A DNA stretch of 64,000 nucleotides from Massospora cicadina (taxonomy: Eukaryota; Entomophthoromycota; Entomophthoromycetes; Entomophthorales; Entomophthoraceae), in contig JAKSZP010008057.1 in NCBI GenBank assembly GCA_022478985.1, positions 62,001-126,000 on the forward strand, read 5' to 3'. Below, piece by piece: positions 10,500-22,262 of this stretch (positions are counted from its first letter, which is position 1; every line of letters starts with the position of its first letter). Position numbers and translations under genes: made by a program. The notes below the pieces were generated by a model that searched no databases, was not told where the DNA came from, and worked only from the letters and a program-made list of their open reading frames with translations.

Positions 10500-13400
10500 C
10501 GATGTTTATTGAATTACGCCTGGGCTCCTAAGAGCCTGAGGCGAGGGAAGGGGAGGGAGGAGGCATCGAGAAAGGGAGGGGGTTTGCGCTCCAGAGCCGT
10601 GCTGCAGTGACAACTGAGCGGGGAGGGTTGGCGACATAGTGCAGACCTTCAGGGCCATCTCAAAGTGTACCTGAAATTGGGTGATCATGTGTGGAAGGGT
10701 CCACACCTGCTGGTCAAAGGCAGCACGAAGGAAGGAGTTATGGATGGTCCAGATGGCTGTGGCATAGGCGAGGACACGGAGGGGTCAGTGGCAACCAGGC
10801 GATGTTTGCTCAAACATGAGGTCTTGCACAGGGTATCCAGACCAGGGCTGAGCATGGAGGAGCGCGTGAGCCTTTGGCCAAAATGCGGCAACACCTGAAC
10901 AGGTGAAAAAATAATGGAGGTGGGAGTCAACAGGTTCTGCACAGTGGGGGCAGCTTTGGTGCTGGAAGGTAGGGCCAGTCCAGTCCCCTGTCCTACATGA
11001 ACAGTGGAGCACCCTCCATAAGGTGTTGGACACCTTTGCTGACAGGATGGGGTGATAGACGTCCTTCCACAATTCCTTAAGGTCAAATCTCACGGAGGGA
11101 GGAGCTCAGGGAGTCTTGGGCGGATGGGAGGACGATCTTGGGGGTTGAGGCGAGTTGTGACAACTTGTCCATTGTGCACAATTGCATGGCGACGGGGGCT
11201 GAGGCCAGGGCCTTCCCTTCTGTATGGGAAGGCATGGTGGATCCGCGCGCCTACTCGTTTCAGGGCAAGGAGAGCCTGGTTCCAGTAGGGGGATGAGGAT
11301 GGTTTCAGGTGATGGCCTGGGTGGTTTGTGAGCCACTCCCCTAATGAGGTCAGAGATGCTCTAGGAAGACCCAGAGCTGCTGAAACTGACTGTCAGAGGG
11401 CGGGCGCCCATTGGGGCATGGGCTCGCGTCCCAGCAGACAATCAACCATAGGAACTTCAGGAAGATTGTGGTGGCGTGGGATCGCGTGTCCAGAAGCCCT
11501 AGGCCCCCTTCATTGCAGGGTCGGGCAATGGTTGAGAGGGCCATTGGTAAATGGTTTGAGCCCCAGATCCAACAGCGGAGGAGTACATTAAGCCGCGTAT
11601 AAAAGGCATCTGTGAATGGGCAGACGTGCGCTAGGAACCAGACTTTGGATAGGAGGAACACATTGGCCATCAGAGCTTGACCCTGTGGGGTGATGAGCCG
11701 CCGGTTCCAGCTGGCAATCCTGGAGTTAACTGCTGTGAGGAGCAAGTCCTCATTGTCTTTTAGCGCAACTCCTTGTTGGTTGGTGAGAACACCCAGGTGA
11801 CGGAAGGTACCGCGCACAGGTTCAATACCAAATGGTGGGGGGAAGGTGGGGGAGCCGACCTGTACAACTGTTGTCTTGGAGGTGTTGACCATGGCGTTGG
11901 ACGCCTTGGTGTACCTCTCAATGGTCACAGCAGCGAGGGCAACATCCCCAGGGCAGCCAAATGCAATGGCAGTGTCATCTGCAAATGCCATGGTGCGTGT
12001 GGGGGCTTTACCTGGGACCAGAATCCCTGTTAGCTTGGCCTGTAAGGAGGCCAAGAGGGGGTCAAGGGTGATGTTAAAAAGGGTAGGGCTCAGGGGGTCC
12101 CCTTGCCGGAGACCTTGTCCAACTGGTACTGCCACTGTAAAACCCATTGGCGTCAGGACTCTGGTGTGGAGCTGGTCATAGAGCGCTGATATCCAGCGCC
12201 TAGCTGTGGGGGGAGATGGAAGCGGGCCAGGGAAGCATCAATATACTTCCAGGCTACCCGATCATATGCTTTCTCCATATCCAGGAGAGCCACAAAGCCA
12301 TTCACCTTACGATAGTTAGCAGTCAAAGTCACGTGAAGGTCATTATAGTTGTCCCATAACGACCTCCCCGGAATAAAACCGTGCTGGGATGGGGAGAGGC
12401 GAGGTGACACCCATTTGGTGATGCAGTTGGCCAGAAGCTTCGTGAAGAGCTTGTGGTCTGTGTTATCCAACACTATGAAGCGCCAGTTCGCCAGGTTCTC
12501 ATGGTCTGACTTCTTGTGAATGAGGGTCGTGATTGAGCCTCTGGAGTCGGGGAGGACCTCGCCATTCACCAAGAGTGCAGCGAAGAGGTCGCGGAGGGTT
12601 CTGGCTATCACTGCAGGTTCCAGAAGGTACACCTCGAAGGGTATTCCGTCTGGGCCTGGGGCTTTAAGCCGTGGGGATTTCAGAAGGGTTTCCATCACCT
12701 CCTGGATGGAAATAGGCGCCAGTAGAGCCTCATCAGCCCGTGGGTCAATGGGCGGCTCTGGAGCCCGCCACAGGAAGTTTTGGATGTCCGATGGGTCCAC
12801 CTGGGTGGCATGGAAGAGGCTGGAGTAGAAGCGGTGTAGTTCCTGCGTGATTTCCTCCTTATCCGAAGTGGTTGTAGTGCCAATCTTCAGTGCAGTAATA
12901 TCCTGTGCTGTTGACCGGGCTTTTTGTTTCTGAAAGAAGAAGCGGGTGGGGCGTTCCCATTGAGCATAGTAACGTGATGTTGTAAAGTTTGCTGCCCGTT
13001 CTTCCTGCAGTGTGAGCTCCAAGCGGAGTGCTTCCTGCGCCGCTTCCCAGTCTTCCAACCATCTGGGAGAGGGCGAAGGCTGGCAGTTTCGCTCCAGATG
13101 TCTGATTCTAGCTTCCGCCCTTTTGACTCTGGCGCGAGCTGCAGTCATCTGGGCTTTGGCACAGTTGTAAGCAACGCGGGTGATGCCCTCCTTGGTCACC
13201 GCCCAATAGCCTTGTGGTCAAGCAGGTGGGGTGGGGGAGGTGAGAGTCTCCCAGATGGTCATAGACAGCTTCTCCTTAGTGAAGGGGTTGTTGAGAAGAG
13301 CTGGGGCAACCCTAGGCCAGAACCTACGCGACGATCTAAGTGTGGTGTTGAGGACAATGGTGAGTGACCTGTGATTACTCAGATGGTTGTCACGAGAGAT

Positions 13401-14065
13401 GGGAGAGGAGACGCGGCCAATTAGCAGGGGGCCAATCAGTGCCATATCTATGCGTGACGCTGACTGGAAAGCTCCTCCATTATACTGGATCCTAGTCATG
13501 CAACCTAGGCCAGACGCGAAGGGTGGAAGCGCATCTATGAAGCCATTCAGGCGAAGGAAATCCTGGAGGCGACTTGATCCAGGGCGTTCCTTTGCTGCAG
13601 GGGGGTAAGAGTCACAGACGCGACTTATGGTTGTGTTGAAATCTCCTAAGAGGACTGTATTCCGTGGGAGATAGAGTTGGACAAGCTCTTCCAAGAGCCG
13701 ATTTTGCTCCTGACCTGAACTAGGCAGGTAGATGCTTGCAGCGAAGAAGGAGAAGTCAGGAGTGGTGAGTTTGGCCAGTATGAGGCGGCCACTTAGATAT
13801 TGTGAAAAAGAATGGGTTTTAACCCGGGGATTCAAAACAATAAGGGCGGCATGGTTTGTCCAGAAGGAGTTGCCTCCAAACTGTTCATTCCATGCAGATT
13901 GTTCGTGGGGGAGGATATGGGCTCCTGGACAGCAGCGATGTCAATTTGTGCTGACCTGAAGTTGCGGAGAATGTGGGCTCTCCGCTTAAAGTCCCGCAAC
14001 CACTTGCGTTGATGGATTGTAGGTCCAGGGTGCTGCCATGGGGACTCATAGCTGTTCCCCTCCAT
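10500..14065 (-). pseudogene. LINE1 ORF2: AP endonuclease, reverse transcriptase, C-terminal zinc finger
   Basis: The start at 14065 opens the endonuclease (IDIAAVQEP). A frame change near 13832 leads into the rest of it (VLLGDFNTTISRV; SASRIDMALI; SNHRSLTI). A stop at about 13217 precedes the RT region. RT blocks include SPRLKAPGPDGIPFEVYLL, SQHGFIPGRSLWDN and VALLDMEKAYDRVAWKYI. A frame change near 12150 precedes GLRQGDPLSPTLFN and the intact catalytic MAFADDTAIAFG (about 11980). A further frame change near 11350 precedes the C-terminal finger (CPHCAEPVDSHLHYFFTC, about 10920-10970). It would nick DNA and prime reverse transcription at the target. Only about four lesions separate it from an open frame. 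Confidence 0.87.
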
Positions 14066-14086
14066 GTCCTGGGGGGTTGCCAGCGC

Positions 14087-16823
14087 TTAAACCTGCTGCT
14101 GTGAGGCGGCTAGTTTTGAGTCCTTTAGCTTGACTATTAGCTGCAATCTGTGAGGAGCGTCGAGGGTTCTGAGGGGAAGGAGAGGGTGGGGGGCGGAGGA
14201 CCCAGTAAGCCAGCCTAGGATACTGCCCCCGCTCCGTTGCAGGGGAAGGACCTGAGGGTGCTCAATGGCGACCTCCGCGGTGTCCCCATTTGATGAGTCT
14301 GAGTCCATATTCACTTCCTCCAATGCTGCAAAGGATCCGCATGATATGGACTATGGGGTTGGGGTAGGACTCTTTGAGGTGGCACTTCTACCACAGGCCG
14401 CAGGTTGCCAGTCCATGCTGGTGGGCATAGCTCCATTGGGAGCTGAGGGTTGATGCGATAAATCGCTGGTGGATGTTGGTGAGGGTGCCGCGGAGCCCTG
14501 AGTGGGGGTGGCTGACGAGGGGCACCCTGTGGGAGATGCCTTGCGCTTGGTGAGAGAGGGAGTTGACTCTGGGAGATTGGAGGGGGTGCCCACTGGAAGG
14601 GGGGCATGAGCGCGAAGGTATCCCATACCAATAGTGGTTTTAGCTGTTTCAACTGCTAGGGGTAAGGCCTCAGGGGACAGGTCTTGAACGAGAACCCATT
14701 GTGTGGGTTGTGGAATTGCTGCTGCGGCCATGTGGGATCGTTTTTGGCCTGGTTTAGGCCCTGGGTGGTGGCTAAGAGGGCTTGTTTTCGAGCTGTGCAG
14801 CCACTATACAAGTGTCCAAGGGCGTTACACCATGAACGCCGGGGGCGCGCCTGATCAGGGTCAACAAAAAGATCTCAGGGCATGCCCCGACTACTGCCAC
14901 ATGAGGAATAACCTCAATGTTGCGGGATACAGTGGGGGAGGGGATGAACGACGCCCTAGCAGTGCGAGCTCTTTGAGTGGGAGCATAGTAAGAGGGGACG
15001 CTAAAGTCCACTGAAAGAACAGACCCAAACTCCATTAAACCACGATGGAGCGCCAGTTTAAGAGACTCAGGATCAACATTCGTTGGTAGGTTGGAAAAAG
15101 TAACCCATGAAATTTTCTCCAGGTGAGAGCGTGTGCGGGAGATGCGAAGAGATCCACGCGGAATAATGACCTGGAGAATGGCAGCATGGTCAGCAAGGGC
15201 AGCTTCAGTGAAGCCCACATCGATGTAGTGGCCCTCCACTGATTCATGGATGGTGGTGTTAATTAAGAATGTCTCCGCAATCGCTGCAAAGTATAAGAAG
15301 TAATCCTCCATATTGAATTCAACAGGGTTATGCCCATAATAAAGGCGAATTGTGTGGGAGAGGGTTGAGCGAGGTAGAGCTTTTTGCGCTCTAGTTTCGG
15401 CCTATTTCTTCTTAACATTGGCAATAAACGCCACTTCACGGGGATCAGCTTTGGGTAGCGTTGGTGCCAGAGGTTTTTGCCACGCCCCAGTGGCTCCTTT
15501 GGTACGTTTGTGTTTGCTTTGGGCTGCAATCGCGGGTTGAGTGTGAGCTGGTGGTTTGGACAAGTTTGTGGAGTTCCCTTGTTGCTGGAATGTTACAGCA
15601 GTTGCTGGCATCATATTAAATTGAGGGGCAGATTGTTGGGCCTCGCTAAATTGGGGAGGCCCATCCAGATTGGAATTAACTCCAGCCAATTGGGAGGAGG
15701 GCGATGTTTCATCACCATCCCAAACTATTTGGGTAAATTCAGCCCGAGTATTTGCTGTGATTTTGTGGGCAAAACTCACTGGCTGATTGGTGAATTGGTC
15801 ATTTTTATCATATGGAGATAAAGTGCCGACTTGAGAAGTGCCAATTATTGGGTTTAAATGGGATGGGTGAGATTGGAACTGGTGTGAAGTTCTAAAATCT
15901 GAACCATTTAGTCCCCAATGGGAAGAGTAGATTGTCCCAATTTGGTGCTTAGTGAACCAGAATGTGCGGCTAATCCAACCTTACATCTGAGGGTTTGGGG
16001 GACAGGTAATTGTTGAGCCTCACTAAATTGGGGAGGCCCATCAAGATTGGAATTAACTCCAGCCAATTGGGAGGAGGGCGATGTTCCATCACCATCCCAA
16101 TCTATTTGGGTAAATTCAGCCAAGTATTTGCTGTGATTTTGTGGGCAAAACTCACTGGCTGATTGGTGAATTGGTCGTTTTCAGCATATGGAGATAAAGT
16201 GCCGACTTGAGAAGTGCCAATTACGGGGTTTAAATGAGATGGGTGAGATTGGAACTGGTGTGAAGTTCCAAAATCCGAACCATTTGAATCCTCATTGGGA
16301 AGAGTAGATTGTCCCAATTTGGTGCTTAGTGAACCAGAATGTGCGGCTAATCGAACCTTACATCTGAAGGTTTGGGGGCCAGGTAGCTGGCTATCGCCCC
16401 TCATGTAGGGAGCCAGAAACACGGCGTCAGCAATAATAGATGGGGCTGAATTAGCTGACACAATGGGGGAGGTGAATGCCTGGATGGGCTGAGTTGCATT
16501 CAACTGAGCAGACGCCATTAAAACAGCGTGGATGATGGCCTCCTTGGTGGAGGGGGCCCAGCGGGTTGGTGGGAGGCAGCGCACACAGAGCTGTTAGGTG
16601 TGCAGGTTGCATAAGTGCGATCAGGTGAACTGGCGCTAGTTGAAGTAGCTTCAGGTTGGGGGGTGGTGCCTGCTTTCATGGCCGCTGCTTGAGAGTGGGT
16701 GATTCTGGTTGACCCTGAGGTGGGTAACCGAGGGTTGCTTCGTTTGGGGTACTGCTGGCTCGTTTGGCAGAGCCTGCGGGTTCTTTTGCGGGGTTTCCCG
16801 CCATATTTGCTAATAGTTTTCAT
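14087..16823 (-). pseudogene. LINE1 ORF1: low-complexity N-terminus, tandem repeat, RRM-like domain, zinc knuckle
   Basis: The reading starts near 16823. It passes Ser/Thr/Pro/Gln-rich sequence, then two copies of a 126-codon repeat (see 15633-16385), then an RRM-like fold at about 15240-14990 (ISWVTFSNLPTNVDPESLKL; MEFGSVLSVDF). A zinc knuckle near 14850-14800 reads CNALGHLYSGC; the first Cys of the CCHC pattern is Arg here. A Pro/Gln-rich tail follows to about 14087. Frameshifts lie between the repeat copies, near 15400 and near 14870. ORF1 proteins of this type bind the element RNA in a ribonucleoprotein. Confidence 0.72.
15633..16385 (-). repeat. Tandem duplication inside LINE1 ORF1
   Basis: Two head-to-tail copies of a unit of about 377-378 bases share long identical stretches, for example ctaaattggggaggcccatc at 15646 and again at 16023. 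The encoded unit includes LAAHSGSLSTKLGQSTLP and SQLAGVNSNLDGPPQFSEAQ. One copy lacks a base (agcccgagt against agccaagt), which throws the frame; restoring that one base makes the period an exact 126 codons. Confidence 0.88.
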
Positions 16824-16900
16824 AAATCTCTTTAGTGGAGCTAAATTTCGGGCTGAATTGGTTTTTGAAAAGTGATGCTTAGCAGAGCATCTGATAACTA

Positions 16901-17355
16901 CTCATGTGAAAAACTTCATCATATCTAATTATAATATTTACTTTATTCAACTTTAGATCTTCAACCTTTATTCCTTGTTAAATAATTTCAATAATAGTTT
17001 TTACAAACCCAGTTACCAATATGAACTTTACCACATGTAAAGTTTGTGATTGACAAAGTTCCCAATTGTCATAAGATTGTTTCTAATTAAAGACCAGGGG
17101 ACATCCAGCACAAAGGAGGGCAAACAGGTAAGTTTATAGTCTAATCTAACTGAAAAAACTTAAGACTCAAAAATGGGAAGAGCCACAAATTAGAAAAAAG
17201 GGCTATGAGGTATATACAAAGAAAAATTTTATTTTTATTCACAAAAAATATTTGGAAAGTTAGGAGAGACTAAAGGTAACATAGATAATATTAAACCAAG
17301 AATATGAGATGACAAGGGCTTGACCTCATAAGATAATCCTTTTGTGTAAGCTTTC
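16901..17355. other. Intergenic AT-rich DNA
   Basis: Between the LINE1 target duplication and the left LTR of element H I see no coding frame, RNA gene or repeat. Confidence 0.5.
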
Positions 17356-18017
17356 TGTTGAAAGTATTGCTTTGCGTCAAATTACAACTGCGTGGGTTAG
17401 GGGATACTTTAATAAAATAAAAAAAAACTGTAAGAGTACAGGGACAAAAAATGAAAATTAAATTTTTTTAACTTGTGTATGGTTTTATTGCTAGCTTTAT
17501 TAAGCTAGGGATAAAAGCAGATCCCCTTCAAAATTCTACTTCTCATCATTATAATGAAATGATACTCATGAATAGTGAGCGGTGCATAGGTATATGAATT
17601 TGCTAAACATTATAGGCCTAGATTTCAGTATAATAATAAACCCTAACGATGGTTTTTTGCTGACTTGGAGCAAGGGAGAATAAATACAATAATAAAAAGG
17701 GGGATTTGAGATTCATGAGCTGGGGCCAAGGTAAACTGATAGAGATAAGTGATTTAGGTTATAGCACCAGCAGGGTGAAAAGGGTTTGATTGAAACTTGA
17801 TATACTACTTTTAATCAATTATGCAACATGATAATTATTATAATAAAAGATTGTTATTTGCAATGTGGCTCAAAAATGTTATAGTGATTTAATCTTAAAA
17901 TGTGAGTGTATAGGCAAGGTAACTGATGCCTTAGTCTATTTAAAAGTTAAAGTATAAATTAGTAATGTATATAAAAATAAGATATATTCAAGTGGTTATC
18001 CAGAACAAATTGCAACA
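17356..18017 (-). repeat. 3' LTR of element H
   Basis: On the minus strand it begins TGTTGCAATTTGTTCTGG and ends CTTTCAACA. It aligns discontinuously with 21610-22262. Confidence 0.72.
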
Positions 18018-18204
18018 TTTTTTCCCAACTGACTAGACATTAATGATCAAAAAGGTGTGGGGGTCAAATAAGTTGTTGAGAAGATGTGACTTTAAGTCAG
18101 TATTTGTTGTTGACCCTTTATATTCTTTACCCCAGTATTTGGGGTTTTTATCAATATGTTAAACTGTGGAGTTATGCTACAAACTAGCAGGTACACTAGC
18201 ACTG

Positions 18205-18440
18205 CTAGCTAATTCAATCTTTTTAGGCATCATATAGACATCTATTATTGAACCCTTTTTACATGAATTAGTAAGTGTACATGTTTGTCATAGACACTTG
18301 GATTTCATTATGTTTAGGGTAAATTTAACAGGTTGTAGCAATGGGATATAGTTTGGACTGGTGAAGGTAAGCAAGAAGTTGACCATATAAACCTTCAGGA
18401 AGCTTTAGATTAATATCTTTTCTGATGGAGGCTTGGCGGC
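18205..18440 (-). pseudogene. dUTPase-like segment of element H
   Basis: The minus-strand reading gives KDINLKLPEGLYGQLLAYL, a stop, IYPKHNEIQVSMTN, and then in a neighbouring frame KKGSIIDVYMMPKKIE. This parallels element C block for block: VPAGLYGEVIG, HGEIKVLEVN, VAYLHLIPVEE. The loop before HNEI lacks the Asp of an active dUTPase. It lies directly downstream of the H protease, and the next feature is the 3' LTR. Confidence 0.55.
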
Positions 18441-18840
18441 CAGGGGCATTATGTAGTTTTGTCCATCTCAGAGTGGAATTAAAAATGTATTCTAAAGTAT
18501 TATGGGGTAAATATAAAGTGCTCTGGCATCCTTTTCAATATCCATGGGTATAATTCCCCCAATAGACTCGTTCTAACAATTAAAGAGGTGAGGTTTGACT
18601 TGAGGTTTCTCTTTATTTAATAAAGTGGAAGGTATTGACCCAATATATCAGGGTATTCTATTTGAATTTGGCTTTGAGTCCAGATGTCCTTATAAGAGAA
18701 GTCTGAATCGATATATAAAGTTTATCATGGGGTAGGACAATAGCAGGGGTAGAAACTAGTAAGGTACACAATTTCAGCGGCAAGGATTATAAGCTTATAA
18801 TGGGATAATGACATTGGGACCCGCGGTTCTGTATTCCTTC

Positions 18841-19140
18841 TAACAATTAATATTGTGCAATTCCCAGATGATTCAGTAATTTTGTAGAAATTATGGTGAT
18901 AGGCGCACCACTGTCAATTTTTTCCCAAAATGGAATCTTGTTTATGCTGATATCACTATATGTGCATTCATAGTAATAGTTATCAGAGCCATTAAGTATT
19001 TGAAGAGTAAAAATGTCCACTTGACTCTGGTAAGAGCGTAAGTCCTCAAAATTCTGTGGCCGCAGGAGCATAGAAAACACATCATTTGCAACTATATTAT
19101 GTAAAATTGATCCTGAAGCATCTGTCTTCAGATTAACCAA
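18841..19140 (-). pseudogene. Protease of element H
   Basis: A retropepsin-like active site, KIDSGAPITIISTKLLNHLG, lies near the end of this open stretch, preceded by a hydrophobic strand (ISINKIPFW). The catalytic Asp and the DSGA box are retained. The upstream sequence NDVFSMLLRPQNFEDLRSYQ looks like the gag-protease linker. The frame is short and the downstream coding is broken. Confidence 0.7.
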
Positions 19141-21600
19141 GTTGGTGAGGCGGCGTAAATTGTAATGGTAGTTATTTATGGGAATTTAAGATATTGTGGT
19201 TGAATCAAATATCCCGTTTCTAATTCTACCAAACCTTTTTCCATCACATCACCATAGCAGAGGCTATATATTGAATACTATATTCCTTCTTAGGGTGCTT
19301 AGTCCAACGTTGGCCAATTTGATAATCAAATCTTTCAAATTGGGTGCATCAAAATTGAAAGCGCAGTGGTGGAGGTAATACTATTTTGGTATGGTGTTTT
19401 TGGAATTTAAAATGGGTAACATGGCCCAATATAATTCCTTGTAAGGCTTTCATGCATGGTGAGAAGCAATCTGAGCATCATATTGAATAAGAACCTTAGC
19501 CCTATAAAACACCTGGAATATACAATTTAAACTGGTTAGCAAAAGCTAAAAACTTCTTTACCTGGATTAAAGTTAATGGAAAGGAAGTCAGCTTCTCATC
19601 ATGTCATAAGTTCCGCCCCTCCAAACTCAACAATAATAATGTTTTTTGCATTAAGGTAAGACATTCAAACTTCCCTTATTCTTTGGCATTACCAACTCCT
19701 GGATAAGGGTCCAACAGATTCATTAACGTAGCCAGTTTGGCCTGGTCATTGATGGTTCCCATAGTTATTATGGTTAAATGCATGAAGGTATGGATATTTC
19801 CATGCTTAATAAATTTGTGCAGGTTAAAAGGGTTAACTGTGTCATGGAATAAGACACCACAAAATTGGTAAATCCTCAACCTCTGGTAGAATTAAGGAAA
19901 TATCAATTAAAGCACAAGAATTAATTAAACTAAGATGAGTTTATCTCTGAAAATGATAACGTCCAAATCAAATTGGCCATGAAAACAGTAATATTTCAAA
20001 TCAAATTGGCCACAAAAATGGCAATAATGTCATGGCCAAAATAATAAACAATCCAATCTCCAAAGAAAGGCAAAACTGCGATGATAAAACTCCAAACAAG
20101 ATATGCTCCCAAAATGGTTATAATTTGTTCAGGTATCTTTAAAAAGGAAAAGAACAATTTAGGTGCAGAACGGTGCACTGAAAAGGAAGTCAAATGAAAA
20201 GAAAAGAATATGATGCCACCAAACAAACCAGAAATTAAGTCCACTGATGATAACAAAAATTTGGACTCCACTGAAGTGCACAGGAGCCACAGAGCTGATG
20301 ACCCTGATGCTGAAGGCTTCACACACCGCCACAGTGCACAAATTTGGGAATTAGAAAAAATGAGTGCCCAAGAGAGAATTCAATCAAAGAAGAGGCTGAA
20401 AGAGGTTCCTGAAGAAGATGCAATATTTTCCCAACTCACTATTCAATTTATCCCTCAATTTATTATTTACATCCTGATTTTTTAGTATTTAGTATAAAAA
20501 TACTAAATTTTTATATTATATAAACAGCCTATTTCACAGAATCTTAATTTTGTCCTTTATTTGGTAGTGACTGCAAGTAACCAGTCTTGAGTTCACTAAA
20601 GTTGAAGACACTTATTTTAAGAAGGACTTCTTGTAAGATTAGGCTTGCAAGGAAAGATGTTGAGATAAGCTCCGTTGGGTCAAGGGAAGATTCCAACGTA
20701 CCCAGGGGTAATTTTAAAGGAGACGCACAGTTGGCATGTGAGTGTTAAGTTTACGGCTCTCTCAGGAAGTTCAAGCTGAGTTGGTTAGTGTCAGATCTGT
20801 GCAACAGATTACCCCTTTTGATGCCCCAAGTTCAAAATCCCCAGAGTTAAGTGAGCAGAACCCAGGGCGGTGAGAAACTGGACAAGCATTATTGAACCCT
20901 GGTCCCCTTAAGATGGGATGAATCCTCAGAGATGTCAACATTAATATTGCAGGGGTTGTAATTAAATAAGCTGCAGTCGCTGCAGCCAAGCTTGTAGTAG
21001 ATGTAGTAGCAATGCTAGGAACAGCCGCTGTTCTAGGTATGGTAGCTATAATATTAAGCAAGTTGGACACAACTGGCTCCATATTATATTGGGGTTATAA
21101 TTCAAAAGATGATCATGGTCATGTTCTTGGCTACATTTACAGGTACAAGTTTCCATCGCTTGGCAGAGTTTATTCAATAATCTAGTAGAATAGCAGCGTT
21201 CCACCTTAAATCATTGATCAGCCTTTTTGCTTTTCAGTTGGAATCTAAAAGACAAGATTTTAATTCTTTTATTTTTGACCTTGTGATTGGACCAGGATAT
21301 GTAAAGTGTCAAGTGCCTTAAAGACATCATTGATGGTATTATATTCCCCTTCCTCTGGTAAATTAAAGCTGTTAAAGTGGCGTAGAGTCTTTTAGGTACT
21401 TTAGTAATCATTGTATCTTGCTGATTGAAAGGAAACAACATTTTGGTTAGTAGAAAGTGAGACCATAATTTGGATGATCCTTAATGTCATCTGTGTCACC
21501 ATAAAAGAGACATTCATGATCAAGCTAACAAAAATATTCAGCTGGTTGCATAATTGTATTGTAATATGATACAGGGTGCTGAAAGTGTGCCTCTGTACTG
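19141..21600 (-). pseudogene. Gag region of element H, heavily decayed
   Basis: Position between primer-binding site and protease implies gag. The readable stretches are 19676-19879 (FNLHKFIKHGNIHTFMHLTI) and 20771-21082 (an Ala/Thr-rich N-terminal-like segment). No zinc knuckle or capsid block can be recognised. The stretch 19900-20640 has a different texture (repeated caaattggcca words near 19970-20010) and may hold a further insertion that I cannot delimit. Confidence 0.35.
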
Positions 21601-21609
21601 AGCACCAAA

Positions 21610-22262
21610 TGTTACAATTGGCTCTCTGGCGCCAAATTGCAACTGCACAGTATAGAGGATACTTAAATATAATAAAGAAAGCTGTTTGAGAACAGTGAAT
21701 TAAAATAGAAAACTAAATCTTTTTTATTAAATATAGTTTTATTATTAACTAAAATAAGCTAGGGTAAAATCAGGTCACCTTCAAAATGCCACTTTCATCA
21801 TAAATGAAATAATACTCAGGAATATGGACAGTGCATAACATATTCTGGAGACGCTAGGAACCATAGGCCTAGACCTCAATATTACTAATAAAGCCTAATG
21901 ATGGTTTTTCGCTGACTTGGGGGCAAGGAAGAGATAAATAATAATAAAGAGGATTTAAGCTACATGCGGGTGGGGCCAAGGTTAATCAGTAAAGCTTGTA
22001 ATCTAGGGTATAATTTCAGTAGTGTGTAAAGCTTTCAATTGTAACTAGGTATACTTTCTTTTGATTGGTGACGCAGCCCAAAAATTGTTATATTAACAAG
22101 CGTCATTGCAATGCAGCTTTATAGATGTTATTGTAATCAAATCCTACAGCATGTATGTATATGCAAGGTAATCAAGTCCCTAGTTTGTTTATTAGTTAAC
22201 ATATAATTTAAATAGAAATATAGAAAATAGATTTAAATTGTTGGTCAGACCAAATTGAAATG
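21610..22262 (-). repeat. 5' LTR of element H
   Basis: This LTR copy is adjacent to the primer-binding site (plus-strand view, 21589-21607). It shares blocks with 17356-18017 but differs by many substitutions and indels. The outer boundary is approximate. Confidence 0.7.

Larger units (their letters stand above)
10459..16885 (-). mobile_element. LINE1, nearly full-length non-LTR retrotransposon
   Basis: A minus-strand LINE is flanked by a perfect 15-base duplication, agcatctgataacta, at 10444-10458 and 16886-16900. The 5' end is at 16885. ORF1 carries an RRM-like region and a CCHC-like knuckle, and ORF2 carries an AP endonuclease and RT. The 3' UTR holds AATAAA followed by a short tail ending CTAGTACTAAAA. 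Internal lesions are few compared with the Ty3 elements, so the insertion is comparatively young. Base composition is strikingly GC-rich against AT-rich flanks. The ORF arrangement resembles fungal Tad1/L1-like LINEs; the clade is my inference. Confidence 0.92.
17356..22262 (-). mobile_element. Ty3/gypsy element H, internally deleted and very old
   Basis: Two divergent direct repeats, 17356-18017 and 21610-22262, share blocks such as ataggcctaga and ggggccaaggt. A minus-strand primer-binding site ends at 21607 (gtactgagcacca on the plus strand), and a pyrimidine run at 18018-18030 is the plus-strand view of a polypurine tract. The interior holds a gag-like region, a protease and a dUTPase-like segment, then runs straight into the 3' LTR: RT, RNase H and integrase are missing. 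No target duplication could be read, consistent with great age. Confidence 0.75.

Noticed and set aside
11328..12181. Several plus-strand open frames within LINE1
   Set aside because: They are shadows of ORF2 on the minus strand in GC-rich sequence; the minus-strand translation has clear RT motifs.
19996..20322. Minus-strand frame with membrane-like hydrophobic stretches
   Set aside because: Hydrophobicity comes from AT-rich Phe/Ile/Leu codons; no start context, homology or neighbour supports a membrane protein.
20210..20485. Plus-strand open frame of 91 residues with a charged, helix-like segment in element H
   Set aside because: It overlaps an equally long minus-strand frame, has no recognisable family, and lies inside a gag region of the opposite strand. 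No support beyond being open.
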